Positions 1-7,258 of a stretch of 15,932 nucleotides of DNA are shown piece after piece. The DNA lies in NCBI GenBank assembly GCA_902489145.1, contig CABTYV010000032.1, positions 1 to 15,932 on the forward strand, written 5' to 3'. The position numbers and the translations under genes are program-made. Position 1 is the first letter of the stretch. Every line of letters begins with the position of its first letter. The notes below the pieces were generated by a model. The model had not been told where the DNA came from, made no database searches, and saw only the letters and a program-made list of their open reading frames with translations. This DNA comes from an uncultured Tissierellia bacterium (GTDB lineage: Bacteria; Bacillota; Clostridia; Tissierellales; Peptoniphilaceae).

Positions 1-1
1 A

Positions 2-562
2 AACGGCATCGAAGTCATGGTCAAGGCCAAGGTGACGGTCCGGGCCAATATCCAGCGCCTGGTTGGCGGGGCCGGAGAGGCGACCATCATTGCCCGCGTC
101 GGAGAGGGGATTGTGACAACGGTGGGCTCCTCAGAGTCTCATACGGAGGTGTTGGAAAATCCGGATAATATTTCAAAAACAGTTTTAAATAAGGGCCTGG
201 ATTCGGGCACTGCCTTTGAAATTCTTTCCATTGACATAGCGGATGTCGATGTGGGCCGGAATATTGGCGCCAAGCTCCAGACAGACCAGGCGGAGGCCGA
301 CAAGCAGATCTCGCAGGCCAAGGCGGAGGAACGCCGGGCGCAAGCAGTGGCGGCCGAGCAGGAGATGATCGCGGAGATTCGTCGTCAAAGAGCCAAGGTG
401 GTGGAAGCGGAAGCGGAAATCCCCAAGGCCCTCTCGGAAGCCTTGCGTTCAGGGCATCTGGGCGTAATGGATTACTACAATATGAAAAACATCCAGTCTG
501 ATACTAAGATGCGTGATGCGATCGCAGGTGACGACCACCAGGCCAGCGAGGATGAACGTTAG
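2..562 (+). CDS. floA: Flotillin-like protein FloA, 3' part (5' end outside window)
   Basis: The frame is open from base 2, so this is the C-terminal 186 residues of a longer protein; the first ATG at 17 is internal. The Bacillus FloA family is about 330 residues long, so the N-terminal membrane hairpin and part of the SPFH/PHB domain lie upstream. Visible are the very conserved family stretches RLVGGAGEATIIARVGEGI, LNKGLDSGTAFEILSIDIADVDVG and then a long Ala/Glu/Lys/Gln-rich coiled coil (QTDQAEADKQISQAKAEERR and following), ending in a short acidic tail after GVMDYYNMKNIQSDTKMRD. Known role of the family: a membrane-associated scaffold forming functional microdomains that influence membrane fluidity, secretion and signalling complexes. 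It sits at the head of the phoH-era cluster, as in many Firmicutes. Identification is firm; only the missing 5' end limits it. Confidence 0.96.
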   Translation, partial: NGIEVMVKAKVTVRANIQRLVGGAGEATIIARVGEGIVTTVGSSESHTEVLENPDNISKTVLNKGLDSGTAFEILSIDIADVDVGRNIGAKLQTDQAEADKQISQAKAEERRAQAVAAEQEMIAEIRRQRAKVVEAEAEIPKALSEALRSGHLGVMDYYNMKNIQSDTKMRDAIAGDDHQASEDER

Positions 563-606
563 CTTCGTCTGTGCGGGTTCAGCGCTTCAAAGGAAGGGGG
601 AGTGTC

Positions 607-1065
607 ATGTCCCTGGGTAAGTTGTTCCGTGAGATAGCCCAAGAATTTCAAGACCAGTTAGAGGCGTACGAAAAGGAAATGAAGAAAAAGGAGGCGGCGG
701 AAAAGGCCAAAAAAGCTCCTGCGCCTACAAAAGCAGTCGCCCAAAACCGACCCTCCTTCGAAGGCGAGCCGGGAGAGGTCATATCGGATCCTTCGAGCGG
801 GGAATCAGCAAATTTTGACTGGGATCGGTATATCGCCGAGAAGAGAAGACGGGCCATGGAAAAAATTCATGCCGACAGGAGATCCGACCGGGCATTGGAA
901 GAGGACCCGGAAGGACCAAATGGGCAAGCTAGGGCGCCCCAACGGGCGAGCGCCCTTCAGGTCCACCGAAGAGCGGAGGACCGGAGGCGGCCCAAGTCCA
1001 ATCAGGCGCTCCGCCAGGCCCTGGTATGGTCAGAGATCCTGGGCCCGCCTCGGTCCCGGAAATAG
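607..1065 (+). CDS. Hypothetical charged protein between floA and phoH
   Basis: An ORF of 152 residues that I do not recognise. I chose the ATG at 607 because a strong purine-rich ribosome binding site (AGGAAGGGGG, 591-600) lies six bases upstream; the same frame also offers a GTG at 571 without a good site. The N-terminus (MSLGKLFREIAQEFQDQLEA) looks like an amphipathic helix, followed by a Lys/Glu/Ala-rich segment (about residues 18-45), a Pro/Ser/Gly-rich acidic middle, a helix near DWDRYIAEKRRRAMEKI, a low-complexity Arg-rich stretch, and a tidy C-terminal block LRQALVWSEILGPPRSRK. That last block resembles the tails of small uncharacterised Firmicutes proteins (recollection, not searched). 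There is no signal peptide or membrane segment. In Bacillus this position holds yqfB, yqfC and yqfD; this protein is not obviously any of them. That it is a real gene is supported by the ribosome binding site, strand and snug fit (44 bp after floA, 24 bp before phoH). Confidence 0.72.
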   Translation: MSLGKLFREIAQEFQDQLEAYEKEMKKKEAAEKAKKAPAPTKAVAQNRPSFEGEPGEVISDPSSGESANFDWDRYIAEKRRRAMEKIHADRRSDRALEEDPEGPNGQARAPQRASALQVHRRAEDRRRPKSNQALRQALVWSEILGPPRSRK

Positions 1066-1067
1066 CG

Positions 1068-1074
1068 AGAGGAG
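1068..1074 (+). promoter_or_regulatory. Ribosome binding site of phoH with unusually long spacing
   Basis: AGAGGAG is the only Shine-Dalgarno-like sequence ahead of phoH, yet 15 AT-rich bases separate it from the ATG at 1090; 5-9 is usual. No in-frame ATG, GTG or TTG lies between them, so the ATG is still the best start. Confidence 0.5.
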
Positions 1075-1089
1075 ATCTACTTTTATTTT

Positions 1090-2112
1090 ATGACAAGCTT
1101 ATTATGGCAAGATCCATCGGGCCGCGGAACGGACCTGCCGGCCCTTTTCGGCCAGCTCGACGTCAATCGTAAGCGCATTGAGCAAGGGCTGGGGGTCCGT
1201 CTGAAGCAGACGGATACGGGGCTGGAAATTACCGGCGAGGACTATGATCTGGCAAGTGCACGGGCCGTCCTGGATTCTATGGTTGAAATCCTGAAGCGGC
1301 AGGGCTTTGTTCGGGAGGAGGAGGTCGCCTATTTGCTGGATGTTCAGAGCCGAGACAGCGACCTGCCGGTTGGAAAAATTTTGCGGGATGTGATCATTAC
1401 GACAGACCGGGGGAAGCCGGTTCGGGCCAAGACCCTGGGCCAAAAGCAATATATCGATGCCATCGACCGAAATGGCTTCACCTTTGGCATCGGTCCAGCC
1501 GGTACCGGGAAGACCTATCTGGCAGTGGCCATGGCCATCAAGGCCTTTAAAGCCAATGAAGTCAGCCGGATCATCCTGACCCGGCCGGCCGTGGAAGCAG
1601 GGGAAAGCCTGGGCTACTTACCGGGCGATTTGCAGGAGAAGATTGATCCCTACCTGCGCCCCCTGTATGATGCCCTTTTTGAAATGCTGGGGCATGATAG
1701 CTACAGCAAGCTCAAGGAGCGAGGCCTCATCGAGGTGGCCCCCCTGGCCTATATGAGAGGGCGGACCCTGGACAATTCTTTTATCATCCTGGATGAGGCG
1801 CAAAACACGACCCCTCAGCAGATGAAGATGTTTTTGACCCGGATGGGGTATGGCTCGAAGGCGGTCATTACGGGCGATATTACGCAAATCGACCTTCCTC
1901 AGGGCAAGTCTTCGGGCTTAAAGACGATTCAGCGGATCCTCAAAGGGATCGACGGGATCGCCTTCTGCTACTTTGGGCGATCCGATGTGGTTCGCCACCC
2001 CCTCGTTCAACGGGTGATCGATGCCTTTGAGCAGTTTGAAGCAAGCCAGCTGCCGGAGAAAAAACGGGAGAAGCCGGAGAAAAAAGGAAGGACACATGCG
2101 GGTCGAAATTAG
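1090..2112 (+). CDS. phoH: PhoH family ATPase
   Basis: A 340-residue protein of the PhoH (YbeZ) family, normal in length. Residues 1-120 form the small N-terminal domain with the usual GVRLKQTDTGLEITGEDYDL-type sheet and helix. The ATPase core has a Walker A at 135-142 (GPAGTGKT), a Walker B at about 231-239 (FIILDEAQN) and the conserved GDITQIDLP further on; the tail is a Lys/Glu-rich extension. Family knowledge: a cytoplasmic P-loop NTPase of the SF1-helicase-like type that in other bacteria interacts with YbeY and is implicated in RNA and ribosome quality control; its exact reaction is not settled. Its stop overlaps the start of ybeY-era by 17 bases, pointing to translational coupling. The membrane protein gene pgpH (yqfF), which normally separates phoH from ybeY in Bacillus, is missing. 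Confidence 0.96.
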   Translation: MTSLLWQDPSGRGTDLPALFGQLDVNRKRIEQGLGVRLKQTDTGLEITGEDYDLASARAVLDSMVEILKRQGFVREEEVAYLLDVQSRDSDLPVGKILRDVIITTDRGKPVRAKTLGQKQYIDAIDRNGFTFGIGPAGTGKTYLAVAMAIKAFKANEVSRIILTRPAVEAGESLGYLPGDLQEKIDPYLRPLYDALFEMLGHDSYSKLKERGLIEVAPLAYMRGRTLDNSFIILDEAQNTTPQQMKMFLTRMGYGSKAVITGDITQIDLPQGKSSGLKTIQRILKGIDGIAFCYFGRSDVVRHPLVQRVIDAFEQFEASQLPEKKREKPEKKGRTHAGRN

Positions 2113-3535
2113 TCATCAGGATGCGGCTGAGCGCATCAGTCAGGAAGGACGGGCCCTGCTTGAGCAGGTCCTGGCCCTGGTTTTAGTGGGAGAGGAAATC
2201 TCAGAGGATGTTGAAATTTCTGTCTCTTTTGTGGACGAAAAAACCATTCAGGCCCTCAACCGGACCTACCGGGGGCTGGATCAGGAGACCGATGTGCTCT
2301 CTTTTCCCCTCCACGAGGCCGAGGAGATTGAGGACCTCAAAAAAGCAGGCCAGCTCGGCATGCTGGGGGACATCGTGATCAATCTTGCGCGGGTCAAAAG
2401 TCAGGCAGAGGCTTACGGACATTCGGAGGAGCGGGAGGCAGCCTATCTCGCGGCCCATTCTCTTTTGCATCTATTGGGCTATGACCATGAACAGGAGGAA
2501 GACCAACGACGGATGCGGGCCAAAGAGGAAGCGGTCATGGACCAGCTGGGCCTGGCGCAAAGCGAATGGCAGTCGGTTGGGGAGCAGGGGGAGCAGGCGC
2601 AATCTTCTGGGCAGCCGGAAGCAGCGGAAGGGCAGGAGCTGCCCTTTCACTCGGGCTTTGTAGCCCTTCTGGGTCGGCCTAATGTTGGAAAATCCACCCT
2701 GCTCAATGCGCTCATGGAGCGCAAGCTCACCATCACCTCCAATAAGCCTCAGACCACCCGCAACACCATTTCTCTGATCTATTTAGACCAGCGTATGCAG
2801 GTCATTTTTTTGGATACCCCCGGCTATCAGAGGCCCAAAAACAAGCTAGGAGAAGCCCTGCTGGAGATGAGTCAATCCGCCGTCCAATCAGCGGATTTGA
2901 TCCTCTATATGACTGACGCTTCACCCAGCATCGGTCGTCTGGATCAGGCACTGCTGGATTTTCTGGCTCAGGTGGACCTGCCTAAAGTGTGTCTGATCAA
3001 CCAGGTGGACCGCATTACAACCGCCGAGCTTGCGCCTCTGCTGGCCCGATATCAGGCACTGGGCCTTTTTGAAGCAGTGCTTCCCTTGTCTGCAAAAAAG
3101 GGGGAGGGGCTGGAGCTTTTAAAGGATTGCCTCTACGAGCGGCTACCCGAAGGCCCGCTCTATTACCCGGAGGAGATGATCACAGACCGCTCCGAACGCT
3201 TTATTGTCTCAGAGCTGATCCGGGAACAATGCCTGGAAAACCTGAAAGAAGAGCTGCCACATGGGATCGCCGTTCTGGTCGATGAGATGAAGGAGCGTGA
3301 TCCTCAGGGCCTGATCGATATTCGAGCGACTATTATTGTGGAGCGGGACGGCCACAAGGGGATGGTCATCGGTCGTTCTGGCCAAATGCTCAAAAGGATC
3401 GGAAGCCAAGCGCGAAAGGAAATAGAAGCCTTCCTGGACCGGCGGGTCAACCTCAAGCTCTGGGTGAAGGTGGATAAGAACTGGCGCAATCGACAAAAAG
3501 TGTTGGACCATTATGGGTACGGAAGAAGATCTTAA
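2096..3535 (+). CDS. YbeY endoribonuclease fused to Era GTPase
   Basis: A single uninterrupted 479-residue protein joining two ribosome-assembly factors. I chose the ATG at 2096 because AAAAAAGGAAGG ends four bases upstream and the YbeY family starts here. Residues 1-153 are YbeY, a zinc endoribonuclease for 16S rRNA 3'-end maturation and 70S quality control, with the zinc triad H121, H125, H131 in HSLLHLLGYDH and the DVLSFP motif. A Gln/Glu/Gly/Ala-rich linker spans about 154-184. Residues 185-479 are a full-length Era, which binds the 3' end of 16S rRNA and guides 30S assembly: G1 GRPNVGKS 193-200, G2 PQTTRN, G3 DTPG 240-243, G5 SAK 332-334, then a type II KH domain with GRSG at 426-429. 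The G4 motif is NQVD (302-305) instead of NKxD. Overlaps phoH by 17 bases and recO by 23. Nothing suggests a sequencing join: the linker contains no stop or frame change. Each half is recognised with near certainty. Confidence 0.95.
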   Translation: MRVEISHQDAAERISQEGRALLEQVLALVLVGEEISEDVEISVSFVDEKTIQALNRTYRGLDQETDVLSFPLHEAEEIEDLKKAGQLGMLGDIVINLARVKSQAEAYGHSEEREAAYLAAHSLLHLLGYDHEQEEDQRRMRAKEEAVMDQLGLAQSEWQSVGEQGEQAQSSGQPEAAEGQELPFHSGFVALLGRPNVGKSTLLNALMERKLTITSNKPQTTRNTISLIYLDQRMQVIFLDTPGYQRPKNKLGEALLEMSQSAVQSADLILYMTDASPSIGRLDQALLDFLAQVDLPKVCLINQVDRITTAELAPLLARYQALGLFEAVLPLSAKKGEGLELLKDCLYERLPEGPLYYPEEMITDRSERFIVSELIREQCLENLKEELPHGIAVLVDEMKERDPQGLIDIRATIIVERDGHKGMVIGRSGQMLKRIGSQARKEIEAFLDRRVNLKLWVKVDKNWRNRQKVLDHYGYGRRS

Positions 3536-4277
3536 AAATGTCCTGGGTCTGGTCCTTTTTGCCTATGATTTTTCGGATGCCTCTCGTATGGTGGACCTCT
3601 TTACCCGGGAACATGGCCGGGTGCGCTTTGTGGCCCGGGGGGCCAAAAGGGACAAGTCGAAGGCCGTCAACCTAACTCAGCCTTTTGTAGTCGGAAGCTA
3701 TCAGCTCGTTGCCGGTCGAACGACCTATTATTTTAAAGACGGCCACTTGGAACAAGCGCATTACCAGCTGCGCGCTTCCGTGCGCCGTTTGACGGCGGCA
3801 AGTTTCGCCTGCGAAGCGCTTGCCGCCGTCCTGCCGGAGGAGGGGGGCGCGGAGCCGGACCTATTCGATCTCATGCTTGCTTATTTTGCTGCCCTGGAAA
3901 AGGCGCCGGACGGCAAGCTTCGCCGGCTGCTCTCCGCTTTCCTGTTCAAGCTAACTGCCCTTGCCGGTTTCCGTCCGGTTCTGGGACGCTGTTTGCACTG
4001 TGCAGCCTCCCTACAGGAACCGCTGGCCTTTGATCTGCGTGAGGGGGGGATGGTTTGTGCGCTTCATGCCCAGCCGGGCGCACGCCCGATCAGCACGTCG
4101 TGCTATCAGATTCTGGTTTCTTATATTCAGGCGCCCCTGGCCTGGCATCTGGATCAGGCGGGAGAAGAAGAGGCAGAAGCGGCGGCCGCTCGTATCGCCC
4201 TGGCCTATTTACAAGAACAAAGTGGAAAAAACCGCTTTCGCTCCCTGCCCATGCTACAGCGATTGGGCGTTTTGTGA
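3513..4277 (+). CDS. recO: DNA repair protein RecO
   Basis: A 254-residue RecO, normal length. The N-terminal OB fold shows the family pattern GLVLFAYDFSDASRMVDLFT and GRVRFVARGAKRDKSK; the C-terminal helical part carries a zinc-finger-like site with C160, C163, C182 and H185 (RCLHC ... GGMVCALH), in which the usual fourth cysteine is a histidine. Role in the family: with RecF and RecR it loads RecA on SSB-coated single-stranded DNA and anneals complementary strands during gap repair and recombination. The ATG at 3513 overlaps the end of ybeY-era by 23 bases and has only a weak upstream GGA, so initiation probably depends on the ribosome finishing the upstream gene. No other in-frame start is nearby, and the family N-terminus fits this one. 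era-recO adjacency is classical in Firmicutes. Confidence 0.94.
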   Translation: MGTEEDLKNVLGLVLFAYDFSDASRMVDLFTREHGRVRFVARGAKRDKSKAVNLTQPFVVGSYQLVAGRTTYYFKDGHLEQAHYQLRASVRRLTAASFACEALAAVLPEEGGAEPDLFDLMLAYFAALEKAPDGKLRRLLSAFLFKLTALAGFRPVLGRCLHCAASLQEPLAFDLREGGMVCALHAQPGARPISTSCYQILVSYIQAPLAWHLDQAGEEEAEAAAARIALAYLQEQSGKNRFRSLPMLQRLGVL

Positions 4278-4304
4278 TAAACTGAGCGAAGGTTAGGAGG
4301 TCTT

Positions 4305-5192
4305 ATGCATTTACAAGCCATGATTCAAAAATTGACCAATTATTGGGCAGAACAGGGGTGTGCGATCCTGGAGCCCTATGATGTCGAAAAAGGGGCCGGC
4401 ACGATGAGCCCCCATACCTTTTTACGGACCCTGGGTCCGGAGCCCTGGCATGTCGTCTATGTGGAGCCCTCTCGGCGTCCGGCGGACGGTCGCTATGGGG
4501 AAAACCCCAACCGGCTCTATCAGCACCACCAGCTGCAGATCATCCTGCAGCCGGCACCCGCAGACATTCAAGATCTCTATTTAAAAAGTCTGGAGGTGAT
4601 CGGGATTGACCCCCTTCAGCATGATATTCGCTTTGTGGAGGATAACTGGGAATCTCCGACCTTAGGCGCCTGGGGCGTGGGCTGGGAGGTCTGGCTGGAT
4701 GGGATGGAAATCACACAGTTCACCTATTTCCAGCAGGTGGGCACCCTCCCTCTGGAGAAGGAGGCCGGTGAGATCACCATGGGCCTGGAGCGCATCGCCA
4801 TGTATATTCAGGGCGTGGACAATGTCTTTGACCTTCACTGGAATGATGAGCTTCTCTATGGGGACATTTTTCACCTAGCGGAATATGAAAACTCCATGTT
4901 TGCCTTCCAGACGAGCAATGCCGATCGCCTGCGCCACTTTTTTGATGAGTATGAAAAGGGGGCAGAGGAACAGATCGAGAAGGAATTGGTTTATCCGGCC
5001 TACGACTATGTGCTCAAATGCTCTCACACCTTCAATGTGCTCGATGCAAGGGGGGCGATTGCCGTTTCGGAGCGCAATCACTATATCTCCCGGATCCGAG
5101 ACCTGGCCGGTCGTGTGGCAAAATGCTACGTCAAGAAAAGAGAGGCGGCTGGATTTCCGCTGTTAGCGCAAAAGGAGGCCGCTGATGAATAG
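4305..5192 (+). CDS. glyQ: Glycyl-tRNA synthetase alpha subunit
   Basis: A 295-residue class II aminoacyl-tRNA synthetase alpha subunit, full length. It has a textbook ribosome binding site (AGGAGG, 4295-4300) four bases before the ATG. Conserved family segments run from residue 8 onward: EQGCAILEPYDVEKGAGTMS, the block VYVEPSRRPADGRYGENPNR at about 51-70, QHHQLQIILQP, then FVEDNWESPTLGAWGVGWEVW and QFTYFQQVG. The alpha subunit forms glycyl-adenylate and charges tRNA-Gly together with GlyS as an alpha2-beta2 tetramer in the cytoplasm. The last eight bases overlap glyS. Only 27 bases lie between recO and this gene, too few for a T-box leader, so uncharged tRNA-Gly does not control it through a riboswitch directly in front of it. 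Confidence 0.98.
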   Translation: MHLQAMIQKLTNYWAEQGCAILEPYDVEKGAGTMSPHTFLRTLGPEPWHVVYVEPSRRPADGRYGENPNRLYQHHQLQIILQPAPADIQDLYLKSLEVIGIDPLQHDIRFVEDNWESPTLGAWGVGWEVWLDGMEITQFTYFQQVGTLPLEKEAGEITMGLERIAMYIQGVDNVFDLHWNDELLYGDIFHLAEYENSMFAFQTSNADRLRHFFDEYEKGAEEQIEKELVYPAYDYVLKCSHTFNVLDARGAIAVSERNHYISRIRDLAGRVAKCYVKKREAAGFPLLAQKEAADE

Positions 5193-7245
5193 GTATCTTT
5201 TAGAGGTGGGGGTGGAAGAGTTCCCCTCCCGCTTCATCGAATCAACCAAGCGCCAGCTCCTGCAGAATCTTCTGAAAAATTTGGAGGAGAGGGGGCTGAT
5301 GGTTGCATCCAGCAGGGTAGAATCCACCCCCCGCCGCTTTGCTGTTTGGTTAGAGGATCTTAAGCAAAAGGATAGCGCAAGCGAAGAGACCCTGCGTGGT
5401 CCCTCTGTTTCGGTCGCCTATGATGCACAAGGAGCGCCCAGCAAGGCCTTACAGGGCTTTATGCGCAGCAAGGGCGTAGGTCCAGAAGCAATCTTTACCG
5501 AAGGGGACTATGTGTTTGCCCGCGTCAGCAAGGAGGTCGTTTCGATCGAGTCGATATTAAAAGAAGCAGTCCCCAAGGCGATCCGGGCGATTTCAAATCC
5601 TCGCTCCATGCGCTGGGGCGGGAAGAATCTCCGTTTCCTGCGCCCCATTCGCTGGTTGCTTTCCCTGTACAATGATGAGGTTTTGCCCTTTTCTCTGGAG
5701 GAGATCCCTGTGGGTCGAATGACCCGGGGCCATCGCTTCTTGGGCAAGCAGGAGTTAGAGATCCCAACGATTGACGCCTATGAGGAAATGCTACGAGCGG
5801 CCTTTGTCATTGTAGACGAGGAGGAGCGGCGCGCAATTATTGTCCGTGGTCTCAACAAGAAGGCCCGTGAGCATGGCGGCGTCCCCATGGAAGAGGAGGA
5901 GCTCCTCTCCGAAGTGGTCCATATTGTCGAATATCCGACGGTCTTTATCGGCAAGATTCCCAAAAAATATCTGAGCCTGCCTCAGGAGGTGATCATCACC
6001 CCCATGAAGGACCATCAGCGCTATTTCCCCGTGTTGGATGATGAGGGAAAGCTTCTGCCCTATTTTCTTTCCGTGCGCAACGGGAATGAGGAAGGACTGG
6101 AAAATGTGATTGCGGGCAATGAAAAGGTCCTGGTCCCTCGTTTGGAGGATGCTCGGTTCTTTTACGATCACGACCGTGCCCATCCTTTGGAAGAAAATCT
6201 GCTCCGGCTCGACGAGTTGATTTTTCATGAACAGCTCGGGACCATGCTGGATAAAACCAAACGACTGGAGTCGCTCGTGGTCTCCCTGTCTAAGGATATG
6301 GAATGTGGGCCGGACACGGAGGAAAATGTAAAAAGAGCCGCCTATTTAAGCAAAGCCGACCTGGTTACGGAGATGGTGGTTGAATTTACTGAGCTACAGG
6401 GTGTCATGGGCCGGATTTATGCAGAAGCATCCGGTGAAAAAGCCCTGGTCGCCCAAGCCATCGAGGAACAATACCAGCCGATCGGCTCTGATGGCAGCCT
6501 GCCCAAATCGACCATCGGCACCATCCTTTCGTTGGCCGATAAGGTGGACAATATCGCCGGTCTCTTCGCAATTGAGGTGGAAATCAGTGGCTCCCAGGAT
6601 CCCTTTGGCCTTCGGCGGGCCGCCAACGGCATGATCGATATGATCCAGGGGGCGGCACTGCGGATCGATCTGGAGGAAGCCTTCCGGGATGCCCTGGTGC
6701 TTTATGTGGAACAGCAAGGCCTGGTCTTTGACTATGATGTCGTGATGGGGCGGATTTATGACTTCCTCTTCGGCCGTCTTCGGACCAAGCTAAGCGATGC
6801 AGGTGTTCGCTATGATGTGATTGATGCAGTTCTTCTGAGCGGGGATCGAGATTTGCTATCGTTGATGGAGAAGGCGATGGCCCTTCAAAAATGGCTTGAA
6901 AAGCCCCAGGGACAGGCTCTGATTACCGATTTTGTTCGGGTTGCCTCCTTGGCCAAAAATGACCAGGGCCAAGCCATCGACGAAGCCTCACTCACAGAGG
7001 GGGATCGAGCCTTCCTGGCCCATCTAGAAGGGCTCCAGGCCATTTCAGACCAGATCAAGCAGGGCTGCTACGAGGAGGCACTGACCTTATTTGAGGGCTT
7101 TATGCCGGCTGTCAATGACTATCTGGATGCGACCATGATTTTGGTGGACGAGGATGCCCTTCGGGGGAGCCGTCTGGCTATGTTAAAGAAAATTGATCAG
7201 GTGATCGGGAGGATCCTTTTGGCGGAGAAGATCGTACGTGACTAA
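5185..7245 (+). CDS. glyS: Glycyl-tRNA synthetase beta subunit
   Basis: A 686-residue GlyS, close to the family's usual length of about 680-690. It begins MNRYLLEVGVEEFPSRF, typical of the family, behind AAAGGAGG at 5171-5178 inside the end of glyQ. Landmarks: RFLRPIRWLLSLY, EVVHIVEYPTVFIGKIPKKY, LSLPQEVIITPMKDHQRYFP, ARFFYDHD, AAYLSKADLVTEMVVEFTEL, LADKVDNIAGLFAI and GSQDPFGLRRAANGM in the HD-like core, then a C-terminal DALR-type anticodon-binding domain (FEGFMPAVNDYLDATMIL, about 630-686). It supplies tRNA recognition to the GlyQ catalytic subunit. The stop is 13 bases before the next start, so the two are likely cotranscribed. Confidence 0.98.
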   Translation: MNRYLLEVGVEEFPSRFIESTKRQLLQNLLKNLEERGLMVASSRVESTPRRFAVWLEDLKQKDSASEETLRGPSVSVAYDAQGAPSKALQGFMRSKGVGPEAIFTEGDYVFARVSKEVVSIESILKEAVPKAIRAISNPRSMRWGGKNLRFLRPIRWLLSLYNDEVLPFSLEEIPVGRMTRGHRFLGKQELEIPTIDAYEEMLRAAFVIVDEEERRAIIVRGLNKKAREHGGVPMEEEELLSEVVHIVEYPTVFIGKIPKKYLSLPQEVIITPMKDHQRYFPVLDDEGKLLPYFLSVRNGNEEGLENVIAGNEKVLVPRLEDARFFYDHDRAHPLEENLLRLDELIFHEQLGTMLDKTKRLESLVVSLSKDMECGPDTEENVKRAAYLSKADLVTEMVVEFTELQGVMGRIYAEASGEKALVAQAIEEQYQPIGSDGSLPKSTIGTILSLADKVDNIAGLFAIEVEISGSQDPFGLRRAANGMIDMIQGAALRIDLEEAFRDALVLYVEQQGLVFDYDVVMGRIYDFLFGRLRTKLSDAGVRYDVIDAVLLSGDRDLLSLMEKAMALQKWLEKPQGQALITDFVRVASLAKNDQGQAIDEASLTEGDRAFLAHLEGLQAISDQIKQGCYEEALTLFEGFMPAVNDYLDATMILVDEDALRGSRLAMLKKIDQVIGRILLAEKIVRD

Positions 7246-7258
7246 AAAGGGGGCATCT

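Noticed and set aside
815..1093. 92-codon plus-strand ORF in another frame overlapping the hypothetical gene and phoH start
   Set aside because: Its composition (Arg, Gly, Pro, Trp) is typical of an out-of-frame shadow in GC-rich DNA; no ribosome binding site precedes it.
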